From assembly GCF_050948215.1 (NCBI RefSeq), contig NW_027488889.1, forward strand, positions 1 through 64,000: DNA of 64,000 nt, written 5' to 3'. Source of the stretch: Halictus rubicundus. Taxonomy: Eukaryota; Arthropoda; Insecta; Hymenoptera; Halictidae. A program made the position numbers and the translations under genes. Below are positions 6,481-21,700 of this stretch, piece by piece. Within the stretch, counting starts at the first letter, position 1. Every line of letters starts with the position of its first letter. The notes below the pieces were generated by a model, which was not told where the DNA came from, made no database searches, and saw only the letters and a program-made list of their open reading frames with translations.

Positions 6481-9400
6481 TAGGATAGGATTGGATACAG
6501 AATAAAATGGGATAGAGGATAGGATAGGATAGAGGATAGGATAGGATAGAGGATAGGATAGGATAGAGGATACGATAGGATAGAGGAAAGGATAGGGGAT
6601 TGGATAGGATAGAGGACAGGAGACGATAGAAGATAGGATAGGATAGAGGATAGGATAGGAGAGAGGATAGGATAGGATAGAGGATAGGATAGGATAGAGG
6701 ATAGGATAGGATAGGATAGGATAGAGGATAGGATAGGGGATTGGATAGGACAGAGGATACGATAGGATAGAGGATAGGATCGGATAGAGGATAGGATAGG
6801 TGATTGGATAGGATAGAGGATAGGATAGGATAGAGGATAGGATACTATAGAGGATAGGATAGGATAGAGGATAGGATAGGATAGAAGATAGGATAGGATA
6901 GAGGATAGGATAGGATAGAGGATAGGATAGGATAGAGGATAGGATAGGATAGAGGATAGGATAGGATATAGGATATTATAGGATACAGGATAGGATAGAA
7001 TAGAGGATAGGACAGGGGATGGGATAGGATAGGGGATAGAAGACGATAGAGGATAGGATAGGATAGAGGATAGGATCGGATAGAGGATAGGATAGGTGAT
7101 TGGATAGGATAGAGGATAGGATCGGGTAGAGGGTAGGATAGGTGATTGGATAGGAAAGAGGATAGGATAAGATAGAGGATAGGATAGGATAGAGGATAGG
7201 ATATAATAGAGGATAGGATAGGATGGAGGATAGGATAGGATAGAGGATAGGATAGGATAGAGGATAGGATAGGATATAGGATATTATAGGATACAGGATA
7301 GGATAGGATAGAGGGTAGGGTAGGATAGAGGATGGGATAGGATAGGGTAAAGAATAGGATAAAGGATAGGATAGGATGGAGGATAGGATAGGTGATTGGA
7401 TAGGATAGAGTGTAGGATCGGATAGAATATAGGATAGGTGATTGGATAGGATAGAAGATAGGATAGGATAGAGGATAGGATATAATAGAGGATAGGATAG
7501 GGGATTCGTTGGATAGAGGACAGGATAGGATAGAGGATAGGATAGGATAGCGGATAGTATAGGATAGAGTATAGAATAGGATAAAGGATAGGATAGGATA
7601 GAGGATAGGATAGGATTGAGGATAGGATAGGATAGAGGATACGATAGGATAGAGGAAAGGATAGGGGATTGGATAGGATAGAGGACAGGAGACGATAGAA
7701 GATAGGATAGGATAGAGGATATTATACGATACAGGATAGGATAGGATAGAGTTTAGGGTAGGATAGAGGATGGGATAGGATAGAGTATAGAATAGGATAA
7801 AGGATAGGATAGGATAGAGGATAGGATAGGTGATTGGATAGGATAGAGTATAGGATCGGATAGAATATAGGATAGGTGATTGGATAGGATAGAAGATAGG
7901 ATAAGATAGAGGATAGGATAGGATAGAGGATAGGATATAATAGAGTATAGGATCCGATAGAGGATAGGATAGGGGATTGGATAGGACAGAGGATACGATA
8001 GGATAGAGGATAGGATAGGATAGAGGATAGGACAGGATATAGGATATTATAGGATACAGGATAGGATAGGATAGAGGGTAGGGTAGGATAGAGGATGGGA
8101 TAGGATAGAGGATGGGATAGGATAGAGGATACGATAGGATAGAGGATTGGATAGGGTACAGGATATTATAGGATAGAGGATAGGATAGGATAGAGAATAG
8201 GACAGGATAAAGCATAGGATAGGATAGAGGATAGGGTAGGATAGAGGATAGGATAGGATAGAGGATAGGATCGGATAGGATAGAGGATAGGGTAGGATAG
8301 GATAGAGGATAGGACATAGGATTGCATAGGATAGAGAATAGGATACGTTAGAGGATAGGATAGGATTGGATACAGAATAAAATGGGATAGAGGATAGGAT
8401 AGGATAGAGGATAGGATAGGATAGAGGATAGGATAGGATAGAGGATACGATAGGATAGAGGAAAGGATAGGGGATTGGATAGGATAGAGGACAGGAGACG
8501 ATAGAAGATAGGATAGGATAGAGGATAGGATAGGAGAGAGGATAGGATAGGATAGAGGATAGGATATGATAGAGGATAGGATAGGATAGGATAGAGGATA
8601 GGATAGGGGATTGGATAGGACAGAGGATACGATAGGATAGAGGATAGGATCGGATAGAGGATAGGATAGGTGATTGGATAGGATAGAGGATAGGATAGGA
8701 TAGAGGATAGGATACTATAGAGGATAGGATAGGATAGAGGATAGGATAGGATAGAAGATAGGATAGGATAGAGGATAGGATAGGATAGAGGATAGGATAG
8801 GATAGAGGATAGGATAGGATAGAGGATAGGATAGGATATAGGATATTATAGGATACAGGATAGGATAGAATAGAGGATAGGACAGGGGATGGGATAGGAT
8901 AGGGGATAGAAGACGATAGAGGATAGGATAGGATAGAGGATAGGATCGGATAGAGGATAGGATAGGTGATTGGATAGGATAGAGGATAGGATCGGGTAGA
9001 GGGTAGGATAGGTGATTGGATAGGAAAGAGGATAGGATAAGATAGAGGATAGGATAGGATAGAGGATAGGATATAATAGAGGATAGGATAGGATGGAGGA
9101 TAGGATAGGATAGAGGATAGGATAGGATAGAGGATAGGATAGGATATAGGATATTATAGGATACAGGATAGGATAGGATAGAGGGTAGGGTAGGATAGAG
9201 GATGGGATAGGATAGGGTAAAGAATAGGATAAAGGATAGGATAGGATGGAGGATAGGATAGGTGATTGGATAGGATAGAGTGTAGGATCGGATAGCATAT
9301 AGGATAGGTGATTGGATAGGATAGAAGATAGGATAGGATAGAGGATAGGATATAATAGAGGATAGGATAGGGGATTCGTTGGATAGAGGACAGGATAGGA

Positions 9401-11400
9401 TAGAGGATAGGATAGGATAGCGGATAGTATAGGATAGAGTATAGAATAGGATAAAGGATAGGATAGGATAGAGGATAGGATAGGATTGAGGATAGGATAG
9501 GATAGAGGATACGATAGGATAGAGGAAAGGATAGGGGATTGGATAGGATAGAGGACAGGAGACGATAGAAGATAGGATAGGATAGAGGATAGGATAGGAT
9601 AGGGGATAGGATAGGATATAGGATAGGATAGGATATAGGATATTATAGGATACAGGATAGGATAGGATAGAGGGCAGGATAGGATAGAGGATAGGACAGG
9701 GGATGGGATAGGATAGGGGATAGAAGACGATAGAGGATAGGATAGGATAGAGGATAGGATCGGATAGAGGATAGGATAGGTGATTGGATAGGATAGAGGA
9801 TAGGATCGGATAGAGGGTAGGATAGGTGATTGGATAGGAGAGAGGATAGGATAAGATAGAGGATAGGATAGGATAGAGGATAGGATATAATAGAGTATAG
9901 GATCCGATAGAGGATAGGATAGGGGATTCGTTGGATAGAGGATAGGATAGGATAGAGGATAGGATAGGATAGCGGATAGGATAGGATAGAGTATAGAATA
10001 GGATAAAGGATAGGATAGGATAGAGGATAGGATAGGTGATTGGATAGGATAGAGTATAGGATCGGATAGAATATAGGATAGGTGATTGGATAGGATAGAG
10101 GATAGGATAAGATAGAGGATAGGATAGGATAGAGGATAGGATATAATAGAGTATAGGATCCGATAGAGGATAGGATAGGGGATTCGTTGGATAGAGGATA
10201 GGATAGGGGATTCGTTGGATAGAGGATAGGATAGGATAGAGGATAGGATAGGATAGCGGATAGTATAGGATAGAGTATAGAATAGGATAAAGGATAGGAT
10301 AGGATATAGATGATAGGATAGGATTGAGGATAGGATACGATAGAGGATACGATAGGATAGAGGAAAGGATAGGGGATTGGATAGGATAGAGCACAGGAGA
10401 CGATAGAAGATAGGATAGGATAGAGGATAGGATAGGAGAGAGGATAGGATAGGATAGAGGATAGGATAGGATAGAGGATAGGATAGGATAGAGGATAGGA
10501 TAGGATAGGAAAGAGGTAAGGATAGGGGATTGGATAGGACAGAGGATACGATAGGATAGAGGATAGGATCGGATAGAGGATAGGATAGGTGATTGGATAG
10601 GATAGAGGATAGGATAGGATAGAGGATAGGATACTATAGAGGATAGGATAGGATAGAGGATAGGATAGGATAGAGGATAGAGGATAGGATAGGATAGAGG
10701 ATAGGATAAGATAGAGGATAGAATAGGATATAGGATATTATAGGATACAGGATAGGATAGGATAGAGGGTAGGGTAGGATAGAGGATGGGATAGGATAGA
10801 GGATGGGATAGGAGAGAGGATACGATAGGATAGAGGATAGGATAGGATAGAGGATAGGATAGGATGGAGGATAGGATAGGATAGAGGATAGGATAGGATA
10901 GAGGATAGGATAGGATAGGATATAGGATATTATAGGATACAGGATAGGATAGGATAGAGGGTAGGGTAGGATAGAGGATGGGATAGGATAGAGTATAGAA
11001 TAGGATAAAGGATAGGATAGGATAGAGGATAGGATAGGTGATTGGATAGGATAGAGTATTGGATCGGATAGAATATAGGATAGGTGATTGGATAGGATAG
11101 AAGATAGGATAAGATAGAGGATAGGATAGGATAGAGGATAGGATAGGGGATTGGATAGGACAGAGGATACGATAGGATAGAGGATAGGATCGGATAGAGG
11201 ATAGGATAGGTGATTGGATAGGATAGAGGATAGGATAGGATAGAGGATAGGATACTATAGAGGATAGGATAGGATGGAGGATAGGATAGGATAGAAGATA
11301 GGTTAGGATAGAGGATAGGATAGGATAGAGGATAGGATAGAGGATAGGATTGGATAGAGGATAGGATAGGATAGAGGATAGGATAGGATATAGGATATTA
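6481..11400. repeat. 17-bp satellite, family B, first block
   Basis: This block is recognised by the words GATATTATAGGATACAGG, GGTGATTGGATAGG, GGGGATTCGTTGG and ACAGGAGACGATAG, which family A mostly lacks. A stretch of about 1.25 kb (about 6,470-7,720) recurs 1,870 bp later (about 8,340-9,590); 1,870 is exactly 110 units of 17. Part of the second copy (8.8-9.5 kb) recurs at 29.4-30.1 kb. Confidence 0.9.
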
Positions 11401-14030
11401 TAGGATACAGGATAGGATAGGATAGAGGATAGGATAGGATAGAGGATAAGATATAGGATTGGATAGGATACAGAAGAGGATACGATAGAGGATAGGGTAG
11501 GATTGGATAGAGAATAGGATGGGCTAGAGGATAGGATAGGATAGAGGATAGGATAGGATAGTGGATAGGATAGGATAGAGGATAAAATAGGATAGAAGAT
11601 AGAATACGATAGAGGATAGGATAGGATAAAGGATGGGATACGATAGAGTATAGGATATAGGATTGAATAGGATAGAGGATAGGATAAGATAGAGGATAGG
11701 ATAGGGGATTGGATAGGATAGAGGACAGGAGACGATAGAGGATAGGATAGGATAGAGGATAGGATAGAGAATATTATAGGATAGAGGATAGGATAGGATT
11801 GAGGATAATATAGGATCGATGATAGGATAGGATAGAGGGTAGGATAGGATAGAGGATAGGATAGTATAGGATAGGATATAGGATTGGATACGATAGAGGA
11901 TAGGATAGGATAGAGGATACGATATTGTAGAGGATAGGATAGGATAGAGGATAGGTTAGGATAGAGGATAGGATAGGATAGAGGATAGGATAGGTTAGAG
12001 GATAGGATAGGATAGAGGATAGGTTAGGATAGAGGATAGGATAGGATAGAGGATAGGATAGGATAGAGGATCGGATAACATACGGGATTGGATAGGATAG
12101 AGGATAGGATAGGATAGAGGATAGGATAGGATAGAGGATAGGATAGGATAGAGGATAGGACAGGATAGAGGATAGGATAGGATTGAAGATAGGATAGAAT
12201 AGAGGATAGGATAGAATAGAGGATAGGATAGAGAATAGGATAGGATAGAGGATAGGATAGGATAGAGTATAGGATATAGGATTGGATAGGATAGAGGATT
12301 GGATAGGATAGAGGATACGATTTTAAAAGAGGACAGGAAAGCATAGAGGATAGGATTGAGGATAGATTATAGGATAGAGGATAGGATAGGATAGAGGATA
12401 CGATAGGATAGAGGATACGATAGGATAGAAGATAGGATAGGATAGAGGATAAAATAGGATAGAAGATAGAATAGGATAGAAGATAGGATAGGATAAAGGA
12501 TGGGATACGATAGAGTATAGGATATAGGATTGAATAGGATAGAGGATAGGATAAGATAGAGGATAGGATAGGGGATTGGATAGGATAGAGGACAGGAGAC
12601 GATAGAGGATAGGATAGGATAGAGGATAGGATATAGGATTGAATAGGATAGAGGATAGGATACGATAGAGGATAGGATAGGGTAGGATATAGAATAGGAT
12701 AGGATGGATGATATTATAGGATAGAGGACAGGATAGGATAGAGGATACGATATTACAGTGGAGAGGATCGAATAGAGGATAGGATAGGGGATAGGATATT
12801 ATAGAGGATAGGATAGGATACAGGATTGGATAGGATAGAGGATAGGATAGGGGATTGGATAGGATAGAGGACAGGAGACGATAGAGGATAGGATAGGATA
12901 GAGGATAGGATATAGGATTGAATAGGATAGAGGATAGGATACGATAGAGGATAGGATAGGGTAGGATATAGAATAGGATAGGATGGATGATATTATAGGA
13001 TAGAGGACAGGATAGGATAGAGGATACGATATTACAGTGGAGAGGATCGAATAGAGGATAGGATAGGGGATAGGATATTATAGAGGATAGGATAGGATAC
13101 AGGATTGGATAGGATAGAGGATAGGATAGGATAGAGGATAGGATAGGATAGAGGATAGGATAGGATAGAGGATAGGATTGGATAGAGGATAGGATAGGAT
13201 AGAGGATAGGATAGGATACAGGATAGGATAGGATAGAGGATAGGATAGGATAGAGAATAGGATATAGGATTGGATAGGATACAGAAGAGGATACGATAGA
13301 GGATAGGGTAGGATTGGATAGAGAATAGGATGGGCTAGAGGATAGGATAGGATAGAGGATAGGATAGAATAGAGGATAGGATAGGATAGAGGATAAAATA
13401 GGATAGAAGATAGAATAGGATAGAGGATAGGATAGGATAAAGGATGGGATACGATAGAGTATAGGATATAGGATTGAATAGGATAGAGGACAGGATAGGA
13501 TAGAGGATAGGATAGGATAGAGGATAGGATAGAGAATATTATAGGATAGAGGATAGGATAGGATTGAGGATAATATAGGATCGATGATAGGATAGGATAG
13601 AGGGTAGGATAGGATAGAGGATAGGATAGTATAGGATAGGATATAGGATTGGATACGATAGAGGATAGGATAGGATAGAGGATACGATATTGTAGAGGAT
13701 AGGATAGGATAGAGGATAGGTTAGGATAGAGGATAGGATAGGATAGAGGATAGGATAGGTTAGAGGATAGGATAGGATAGAGGATAGGTTAGGATAGAGG
13801 ATAGGATAGGATAGAGGATAGGATAGGATAGAGGATCGGATAACATACGGGATTGGATAGGATAGAGGATAGGATAGGATAGAGGATAGGATAGGATAGA
13901 GGATAGGATAGGATAGAGGATAGGACAGGATAGAGGATAGGATAGGATTGAAGATAGGATAGGATAGAGGATAGGATAGGATAGAGGATAGGATAGGATA
14001 GGATAGAGGATAGGACATAGGATTGCATAG
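11400..14030. repeat. 17-bp satellite, family C
   Basis: Distinct words occur here: TTACAGTGGAGAGG (12,754 and 13,033), GGATTGAATAGG and GGTTAGGATAGAGG. The 279-bp spacing of the first word marks a small tandem duplication. The whole segment is copied about 3.82 kb downstream (markers at 16,573 and 16,852). Confidence 0.9.
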
Positions 14031-15730
14031 GATAGAGAATAGGATACGATAGAGGATAGGATAGGATAGAGGATCGGATAGGATAGAGGATAGGATAGGA
14101 TAGAGGATAGGATAGGATACAGGATAGGATAGGATAGAGGATAGAATAGGATAGAGGATACGATATAGGATTGGATAGGATACAGAAGAGGATACGATAG
14201 AGGATAGGGTAGGATTGGATAGAGAATAGGATGGGCTAGAGGATAGGATAGGATAGAGGATAGGATAGGATAGAGGATAGGATAGGATAGAGGATAGGAT
14301 AGAGGATAGGATAGGGTGGAGGATAGGATAGGATAGAGGATAGGATAGGATAGAGGATAGGGTAGGATAGAGGATAGGATAGGATAGGGGATAGGATAGG
14401 ATAGAGAATAGGATTGGATAGATGATATTATAGGAAGGAGGATAGGATATAATAGAGGATACTATATTCTAGAGGATAGGATAGGATAGAGGATCGGATA
14501 GGATAGAGGATTGGATGGGATAGAGGATACGATAGGATAGTGGATAGGATAGAGAATAGGATAGGATAGAGGATAGGATAGGATAGAGGATAGGATAGGA
14601 TAGAGGATAGGATAGGATAGAGGATAGGGTAGGTTAGAGGATAGGATAGGATAGAGGATAGGATAGGATAGAGGATAGGGTAGGATAGGATAGAGGATAG
14701 GATAGAGGATAGGATGGGATAGGATAGAGGATAGGACATAGGATTGGATAGGGTAGAGAATAGGATACGATAGAGGATAGGATATGATTGCATAGGATAG
14801 AGAATAGGAGACGATAGAGGATAGGATAGGATTGGATAGAGAATAGGATGGGCTAGAGGATAGGATAGGATAGAGGATAGGATAGGATAGAGGATAGGAT
14901 AGGATAGAGGATAGGATAGGATAGAGGATAGGATAGGATAGAGGAAAGGATAGGATACAGGATAGGATAGGATAGAGGATAGGATAGGATAGAGGATACG
15001 ATATAGGATTGGATAGGATACAGAAGAGGATACGATAGAGGATAGGGTAGGATAGAGGATAGGATAGGATAGGGGATAGGATAGGATAGGATAGAGGATA
15101 GGAGACGATATAGGATAGGATAGGATAGATGAGATTATAGGAAAGAGTATAGGATATGATACAGGATACGATATTATAGAGGATAGGATAGGATAGAGGA
15201 TTGGATAGGATAGAGGATTGGATAGGATAGAGGATACGATTTTATAGAGGACAGGATAGCATAGGGGATAGGATAGAAGATACGATTTTATAGAGGACAG
15301 GATAGCATAGGGGATAGGATTGAGGATAGATTATAGGATAGAGGATACGATAGGATAGAAGATAGGATAGGATAGAGGATAGGATAGGATAGAGGATAGA
15401 ATCGGATAGGATAGAAGATAGGATAGGATAGGATAGTGGATAGGACATAGGATTGCATAGGATAGAGAATAGGATACGATAGAGGATAGGATAGGATTCT
15501 ATAGAGAATAGGATGGGATAGAGGATAGGATAGGATAGAGTATAGGATAGGATAGAAGATAGGATAGGATAGAGGATAGGATAGGATAGAGAATAGGATA
15601 GGATAGAGGATAGGATAGGATAGTGGATAGGATAGAGAATAGGACAGGGCAGAGAATAGGATAGGATAGAGGATAGGATAGGATAGAGGATAGGATAGGA
15701 TAGAGGATAGGATAGGATAGAGGATAGGGT
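12440..15730. repeat. 3.8-kb-spaced higher-order duplication, copy 1
   Basis: This stretch matches about 16,259-19,560 with an offset of 3,819 bp in its first part and 3,836 bp later, a difference of exactly one 17-bp unit. It includes family C and the start of the family A unit. Confidence 0.8.
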
Positions 15731-18700
15731 AGGATAGAGGATAGGATAAGATAGGGGATAGGATAGGATAGAGAATAGGATTGGATAGATGATATTATAG
15801 GAAGGAGGATAGGATAGGATAGAGGATCGGATAGGATAGAGGATTGGATAGGATAGAGGATAGGATAGGATAGAGGATAAGATAGGATAGAGGATAGGAT
15901 AGGATAGAGGATAGGATCGGATAGGATAGAGGATTGGATAGGATAGGATAGAGGATAGGATAGGATAGAGGATTGGATAGGCTAGAGGATAGGATAGGAT
16001 AGAGGATAGGATAGGATAGAGGATAGGATAGTATAGGGTAGGATAGTGGATAGGATAGGATAGTGGATAGGATAGGATAGAGAATAGGATTGGATAGATG
16101 ATATTATAGGAAGGAGGATAGGATATAAGAGAGGATACTATATTATAGAGGATAGGATAGGATAGAGGATTGGATAGGATAGAGGACACGACATTATAGG
16201 GGATAGGATAGGATAGAGGATAGGATTGAGGATAGATTATAGGATAGAGGATAGGATAGGATAGAGGATAAAATAGGATAGAAGATAGAATAGGATAGAA
16301 GATAGGATAGGATAAAGGATGGGATACGATAGAGTATAGGATATCGGATTGAATAGGATAGAGGATAGGATAAGATAGAGGATAGGATAGGGGATTGGAT
16401 AGGATAGAGGACAGGAGACGATAGAGGATAGGATAGGATAGAGGATAGGATATAGGATTGAATAGGATAGAGGATAGGATACGATAGAGGATAGGATAGG
16501 GTAGGATATAGAATAGGATAGGATGGATGATATTATAGGATAGAGGACAGGATAGGATAGAGGATACGATATTACAGTGGAGAGGATCGAATAGAGGATA
16601 GGATAGGGGATAGGATATTATAGAGGATAGGATAGGATACAGGATTGGATAGGATAGAGGATAGGATAGGGGATTGGATAGGATAGAGGACAGGAGACGA
16701 TAGAGGATAGAATAGGGTAGAGGATAGGATATAGGATTGAATAGGATAGAGGATAGGATACGATAGAGGATAGGATAGGGTAGGATATAGAATAGGATAG
16801 GATGGATGATATTATAGGATAGAGGACAGGATAGGATAGAGGATACGATATTACAGTGGAGAGGATCGAATAGAGGATAGGATAGGGGATAGGATATTAT
16901 AGAGGATAGGATAGGATACAGGATTGGATAGGATAGAGGATAGGATAGGATAGAGGATAGGATAGGATAGAGGATAGGATAGGATAGAGGATAGGATTGG
17001 ATAGAGGATAGGATAGGATAGAGGATAGGATAGGATACAGGATAGGATAGGATAGAGGATAGGATAGGATAGAGAATAGGATATAGGATTGGATAGGATA
17101 CAGAAGAGGATACGATAGAGGATAGGGTAGGATTGGATAGAGAATAGGATGGGCTAGAGGATAGGATAGGATAGAGGATAGGATAGAATAGAGGATAGGA
17201 TAGGATAGAGGATAAAATAGGATAGAAGATAGAATAGGATAGAGGATAGGATAGGATAAAGGATGGGATACGATAGAGTATAGGATATAGGATTGAATAG
17301 GATAGAGGACAGGATAGGATAGAGGATAGGATAGGATAGAGGATAGGATAGAGAATATTATAGGATAGAGGATAGGATAGGATTGAGGATAATATAGGAT
17401 CGATGATAGGATAGGATAGAGGGTAGGATAGGATAGAGGATAGGATAGTATAGGATAGGATATAGGATTGGATACGATAGAGGATAGGATAGGATAGAGG
17501 ATACGATATTGTAGAGGATAGGATAGGATAGAGGATAGGTTAGGATAGAGGATAGGATAGGATAGAGGATAGGATAGGTTAGAGGATAGGATAGGATAGA
17601 GGATAGGTTAGGATAGAGGATAGGATAGGATAGAGGATAGGATAGGATAGAGGATCGGATAACATACGGGATTGGATAGGATAGAGGATAGGATAGGATA
17701 GAGGATAGGATAGGATAGAGGATAGGATAGGATAGAGGATAGGACAGGATAGAGGATAGGATAGGATTGAAGATAGGATAGGATAGAGGATAGGATAGGA
17801 TAGAGGATAGGATAGGATAGGATAGAGGATAGGACATAGGATTGCATAGGATAGAGAATAGGATACGATAGAGGATAGGATAGGATAGAGGATCGGATAG
17901 GATAGAGGATAGGATAGGATAGAGGATAGGATAGGATAGAGGATAGGATAGGATACAGGATAGGATAGGATAGAGGATAGAATAGGATAGAGGATACGAT
18001 ATAGGATTGGATAGGATACAGAAGAGGATACGATAGAGGATAGGGTAAGATTGGATAGAGAATAGGATGGGCTAGAGGATAGGATAGGATAGAGGATAGG
18101 ATAGGATAGAGGATAGGATAGGATAGAGGATAGGATAGAGGATAGGATAGGGTGGAGGATAGGATAGGATAGAGGATAGGATAGGATAGAGGATAGGGTA
18201 GGATAGAGGATAGGATAGGATAGGGGATAGGATAGGATAGAGAATAGGATTGGATAGATGATATTATAGGAAGGAGGATAGGATATAATAGAGGATACTA
18301 TATTCTAGAGGATAGGATAGGATAGAGGATCGGATAGGATAGAGGATTGGATGGGATAGAGGATACGATAGGATAGTGGATAGGATAGAGAATAGGATAG
18401 GATAGAGGATAGGATAGGATAGAGGATAGGATAGGATAGAGGATAGGATAGGATAGAGGATAGGGTAGGTTAGAGGATAGGATAGGATAGAGGATAGGAT
18501 AGGATAGAGGATAGGGTAGGATAGGATAGAGGATAGGATAGAGGATAGGATGGGATAGGATAGAGGATAGGACATAGGATTGGATAGGGTAGAGAATAGG
18601 ATACGATAGAGGATAGGATATGATTGCATAGGATAGAGAATAGGAGACGATAGAGGATAGGATAGGATTGGATAGAGAATAGGATGGGCTAGAGGATAGG

Positions 18701-21700
18701 ATAGGATAGAGGATAGGATAGGATAGAGGATAGGATAGGATAGAGGATAGGATAGGATAGAGGATAGGATAGGATAGAGGAAAGGATAGGATACAGGATA
18801 GGATAGGATAGAGGATAGGATAGGATAGAGGATACGATATAGGATTGGATAGGATACAGAAGAGGATACGATAGAGGATAGGGTAGGATAGAGGATAGGA
18901 TAGGATAGGGGATAGGATAGGATAGGATAGAGGATAGGAGACGATATAGGATAGGATAGGATAGATGAGATTATAGGAAAGAGTATAGGATATGATACAG
19001 GATACGATATTATAGAGGATAGGATAGGATAGAGGATTGGATAGGATAGAGGATTGGATAGGATAGAGGATACGATTTTATAGAGGACAGGATAGCATAG
19101 GGGATAGGATAGAAGATACGATTTTATAGAGGACAGGATAGCATAGGGGATAGGATTGAGGATAGATTATAGGATAGAGGATACGATAGGATAGAAGATA
19201 GGATAGGATAGAGGATAGGATAGGATAGAGGATAGAATCGGATAGGATAGAAGATAGGATAGGATAGGATAGTGGATAGGACATAGGATTGCATAGGATA
19301 GAGAATAGGATACGATAGAGGATAGGATAGGATTCTATAGAGAATAGGATGGGATAGAGGATAGGATAGGATAGAGTATAGGATAGGATAGAAGATAGGA
19401 TAGGATAGAGGATAGGATAGGATAGAGAATAGGATAGGATAGAGGATAGGATAGGATAGTGGATAGGATAGAGAATAGGACAGGGCAGAGAATAGGATAG
19501 GATAGAGGATAGGATAGGATAGAGGATAGGATAGGATAGAGGATAGGGTAGGATAGGATAGAGGATAGGATAGAGGATAGGATAGGATAGAGGATAGGAT
19601 AGGATACAGGATAGGATAGGATAGAGGATAGAATAGGATAGAGGATACGATATAGGATTGGATAGGATACAGAAGAGGATACGATAGAGGATAGGGTAGG
19701 ATTGGATAGAGAATAGGATGGGCTAGAGGATAGGATAGGATAGAGGATAGGATAGGATAGAGGATAGGATAGGATAGAGGATAGGATAGAGGATAGGATA
19801 GGGTGGAGGATAGGATAGGATAGAGGATAGGATAGGATAGAGGATAGGGTAGGATAGAGGATAGGATAGGATAGGGGATAGGATAGGATAGAGAATAGGA
19901 TTGGATAGATGATATTATAGGAAGGAGGATAGGATATAATAGAGGATACTATATTCTAGAGGATAGGATAGGATAGAGGATCGGATAGGATAGAGGATTG
20001 GATGGGATAGAGGATACGATAGGATAGTGGATAGGATAGAGAATAGGATAGGATAGAGGATAGGATAGGATAGAGGATAGGATAGGATAGAGGATAGGAT
20101 AGGATAGAGGATAGGGTAGGTTAGAGGATAGGATAGGATAGAGGATAGGATAGGATAGAGGATAGGGTAGGATAGGATAGAGGATAGGATAGAGGATAGG
20201 ATGGGATAGGATAGAGGATAGGACATAGGATTGGATAGGGTAGAGAATAGGATACGATAGAGGATAGGATATGATTGCATAGGATAGAGAATAGGAGACG
20301 ATAGAGGATAGGATAGGATTGGATAGAGAATAGGATGGGCTAGAGGATAGGATAGGATAGAGGATAGGATAGGATAGAGGATAGGATAGGATAGAGGATA
20401 GGATAGGATAGAGGATAGGATAGGATAGAGGAAAGGATAGGATACAGGATAGGATAGGATAGAGGATAGGATAGGATAGAGGATACGATATAGGATTGGA
20501 TAGGATACAGAAGAGGATACGATAGAGGATAGGGTAGGATAGAGGATAGGATAGGATAGGGGATAGGATAGGATAGGATAGAGGATAGGAGACGATATAG
20601 GATAGGATAGGATAGATGAGATTATAGGAAAGAGTATAGGATATGATACAGGATACGATATTATAGAGGATAGGATAGGATAGAGGATTGGATAGGATAG
20701 AGGATTGGATAGGATAGAGGATACGATTTTATAGAGGACAGGATAGCATAGGGGATAGGATAGAAGATACGATTTTATAGAGGACAGGATAGCATAGGGG
20801 ATAGGATTGAGGATAGATTATAGGATAGAGGATACGATAGGATAGAAGATAGGATAGGATAGAGGATAGGATAGGATAGAGGATAGAATCGGATAGGATA
20901 GAAGATAGGATAGGATAGGATAGTGGATAGGACATAGGATTGCATAGGATAGAGAATAGGATACGATAGAGGATAGGATAGGATTCTATAGAGAATAGGA
21001 TGGGATAGAGGATAGGATAGGATAGAGTATAGGATAGGATAGAAGATAGGATAGGATAGAGGATAGGATAGGATAGAGAATAGGATAGGATAGAGGATAG
21101 GATAGGATAGTGGATAGGATAGAGAATAGGACAGGGCAGAGAATAGGATAGGATAGAGGATAGGATAGGATAGAGGATAGGATAGGATAGAGGATAGGGT
21201 AGGATAGGATAGAGGATAGGATAGAGGATAGGATGGGATAGGATAGAGGATAGGACATAGGATTGGATAGGGTAGAGAATAGGATACGATAGAGGATAGG
21301 ATATGATTGGATAGGATAGAGAATAGGAGACGATAGAGGATAGGATAGGATTGGATAGAGAATAGGATGGGCTAGAGGATAGGATAGGATAGAGGATAGG
21401 ATAGGATAGAGGATAGGATAGGATAGAGGATAGGATAGGATAGAGGATAGGATAGGATAGAGGAAAGGATAGGATACAGGATAGGATAGGATAGAGGATA
21501 GGATAGGATAGAGGATACGATATAGGATTGGATAGGATACAGAAGAGGATACGATAGAGGATAGGGTAGGATTGGATAGAGAATAGGATGGGCTAGAGGA
21601 TAGGATAGGATAGAGGATAGGATAGGATAGAGGATAGGATAGAGGATAGGATAGAGGATAGGATAGAGGATAGGATAGGATAGAGGATAGGATAGGATAG

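Noticed and set aside
11940..12050. Canonical TTAGG telomere array
   Set aside because: TTAGG occurs only as isolated one-base variants (GGTTAGGATAG) inside the 17-bp satellite, never in tandem.
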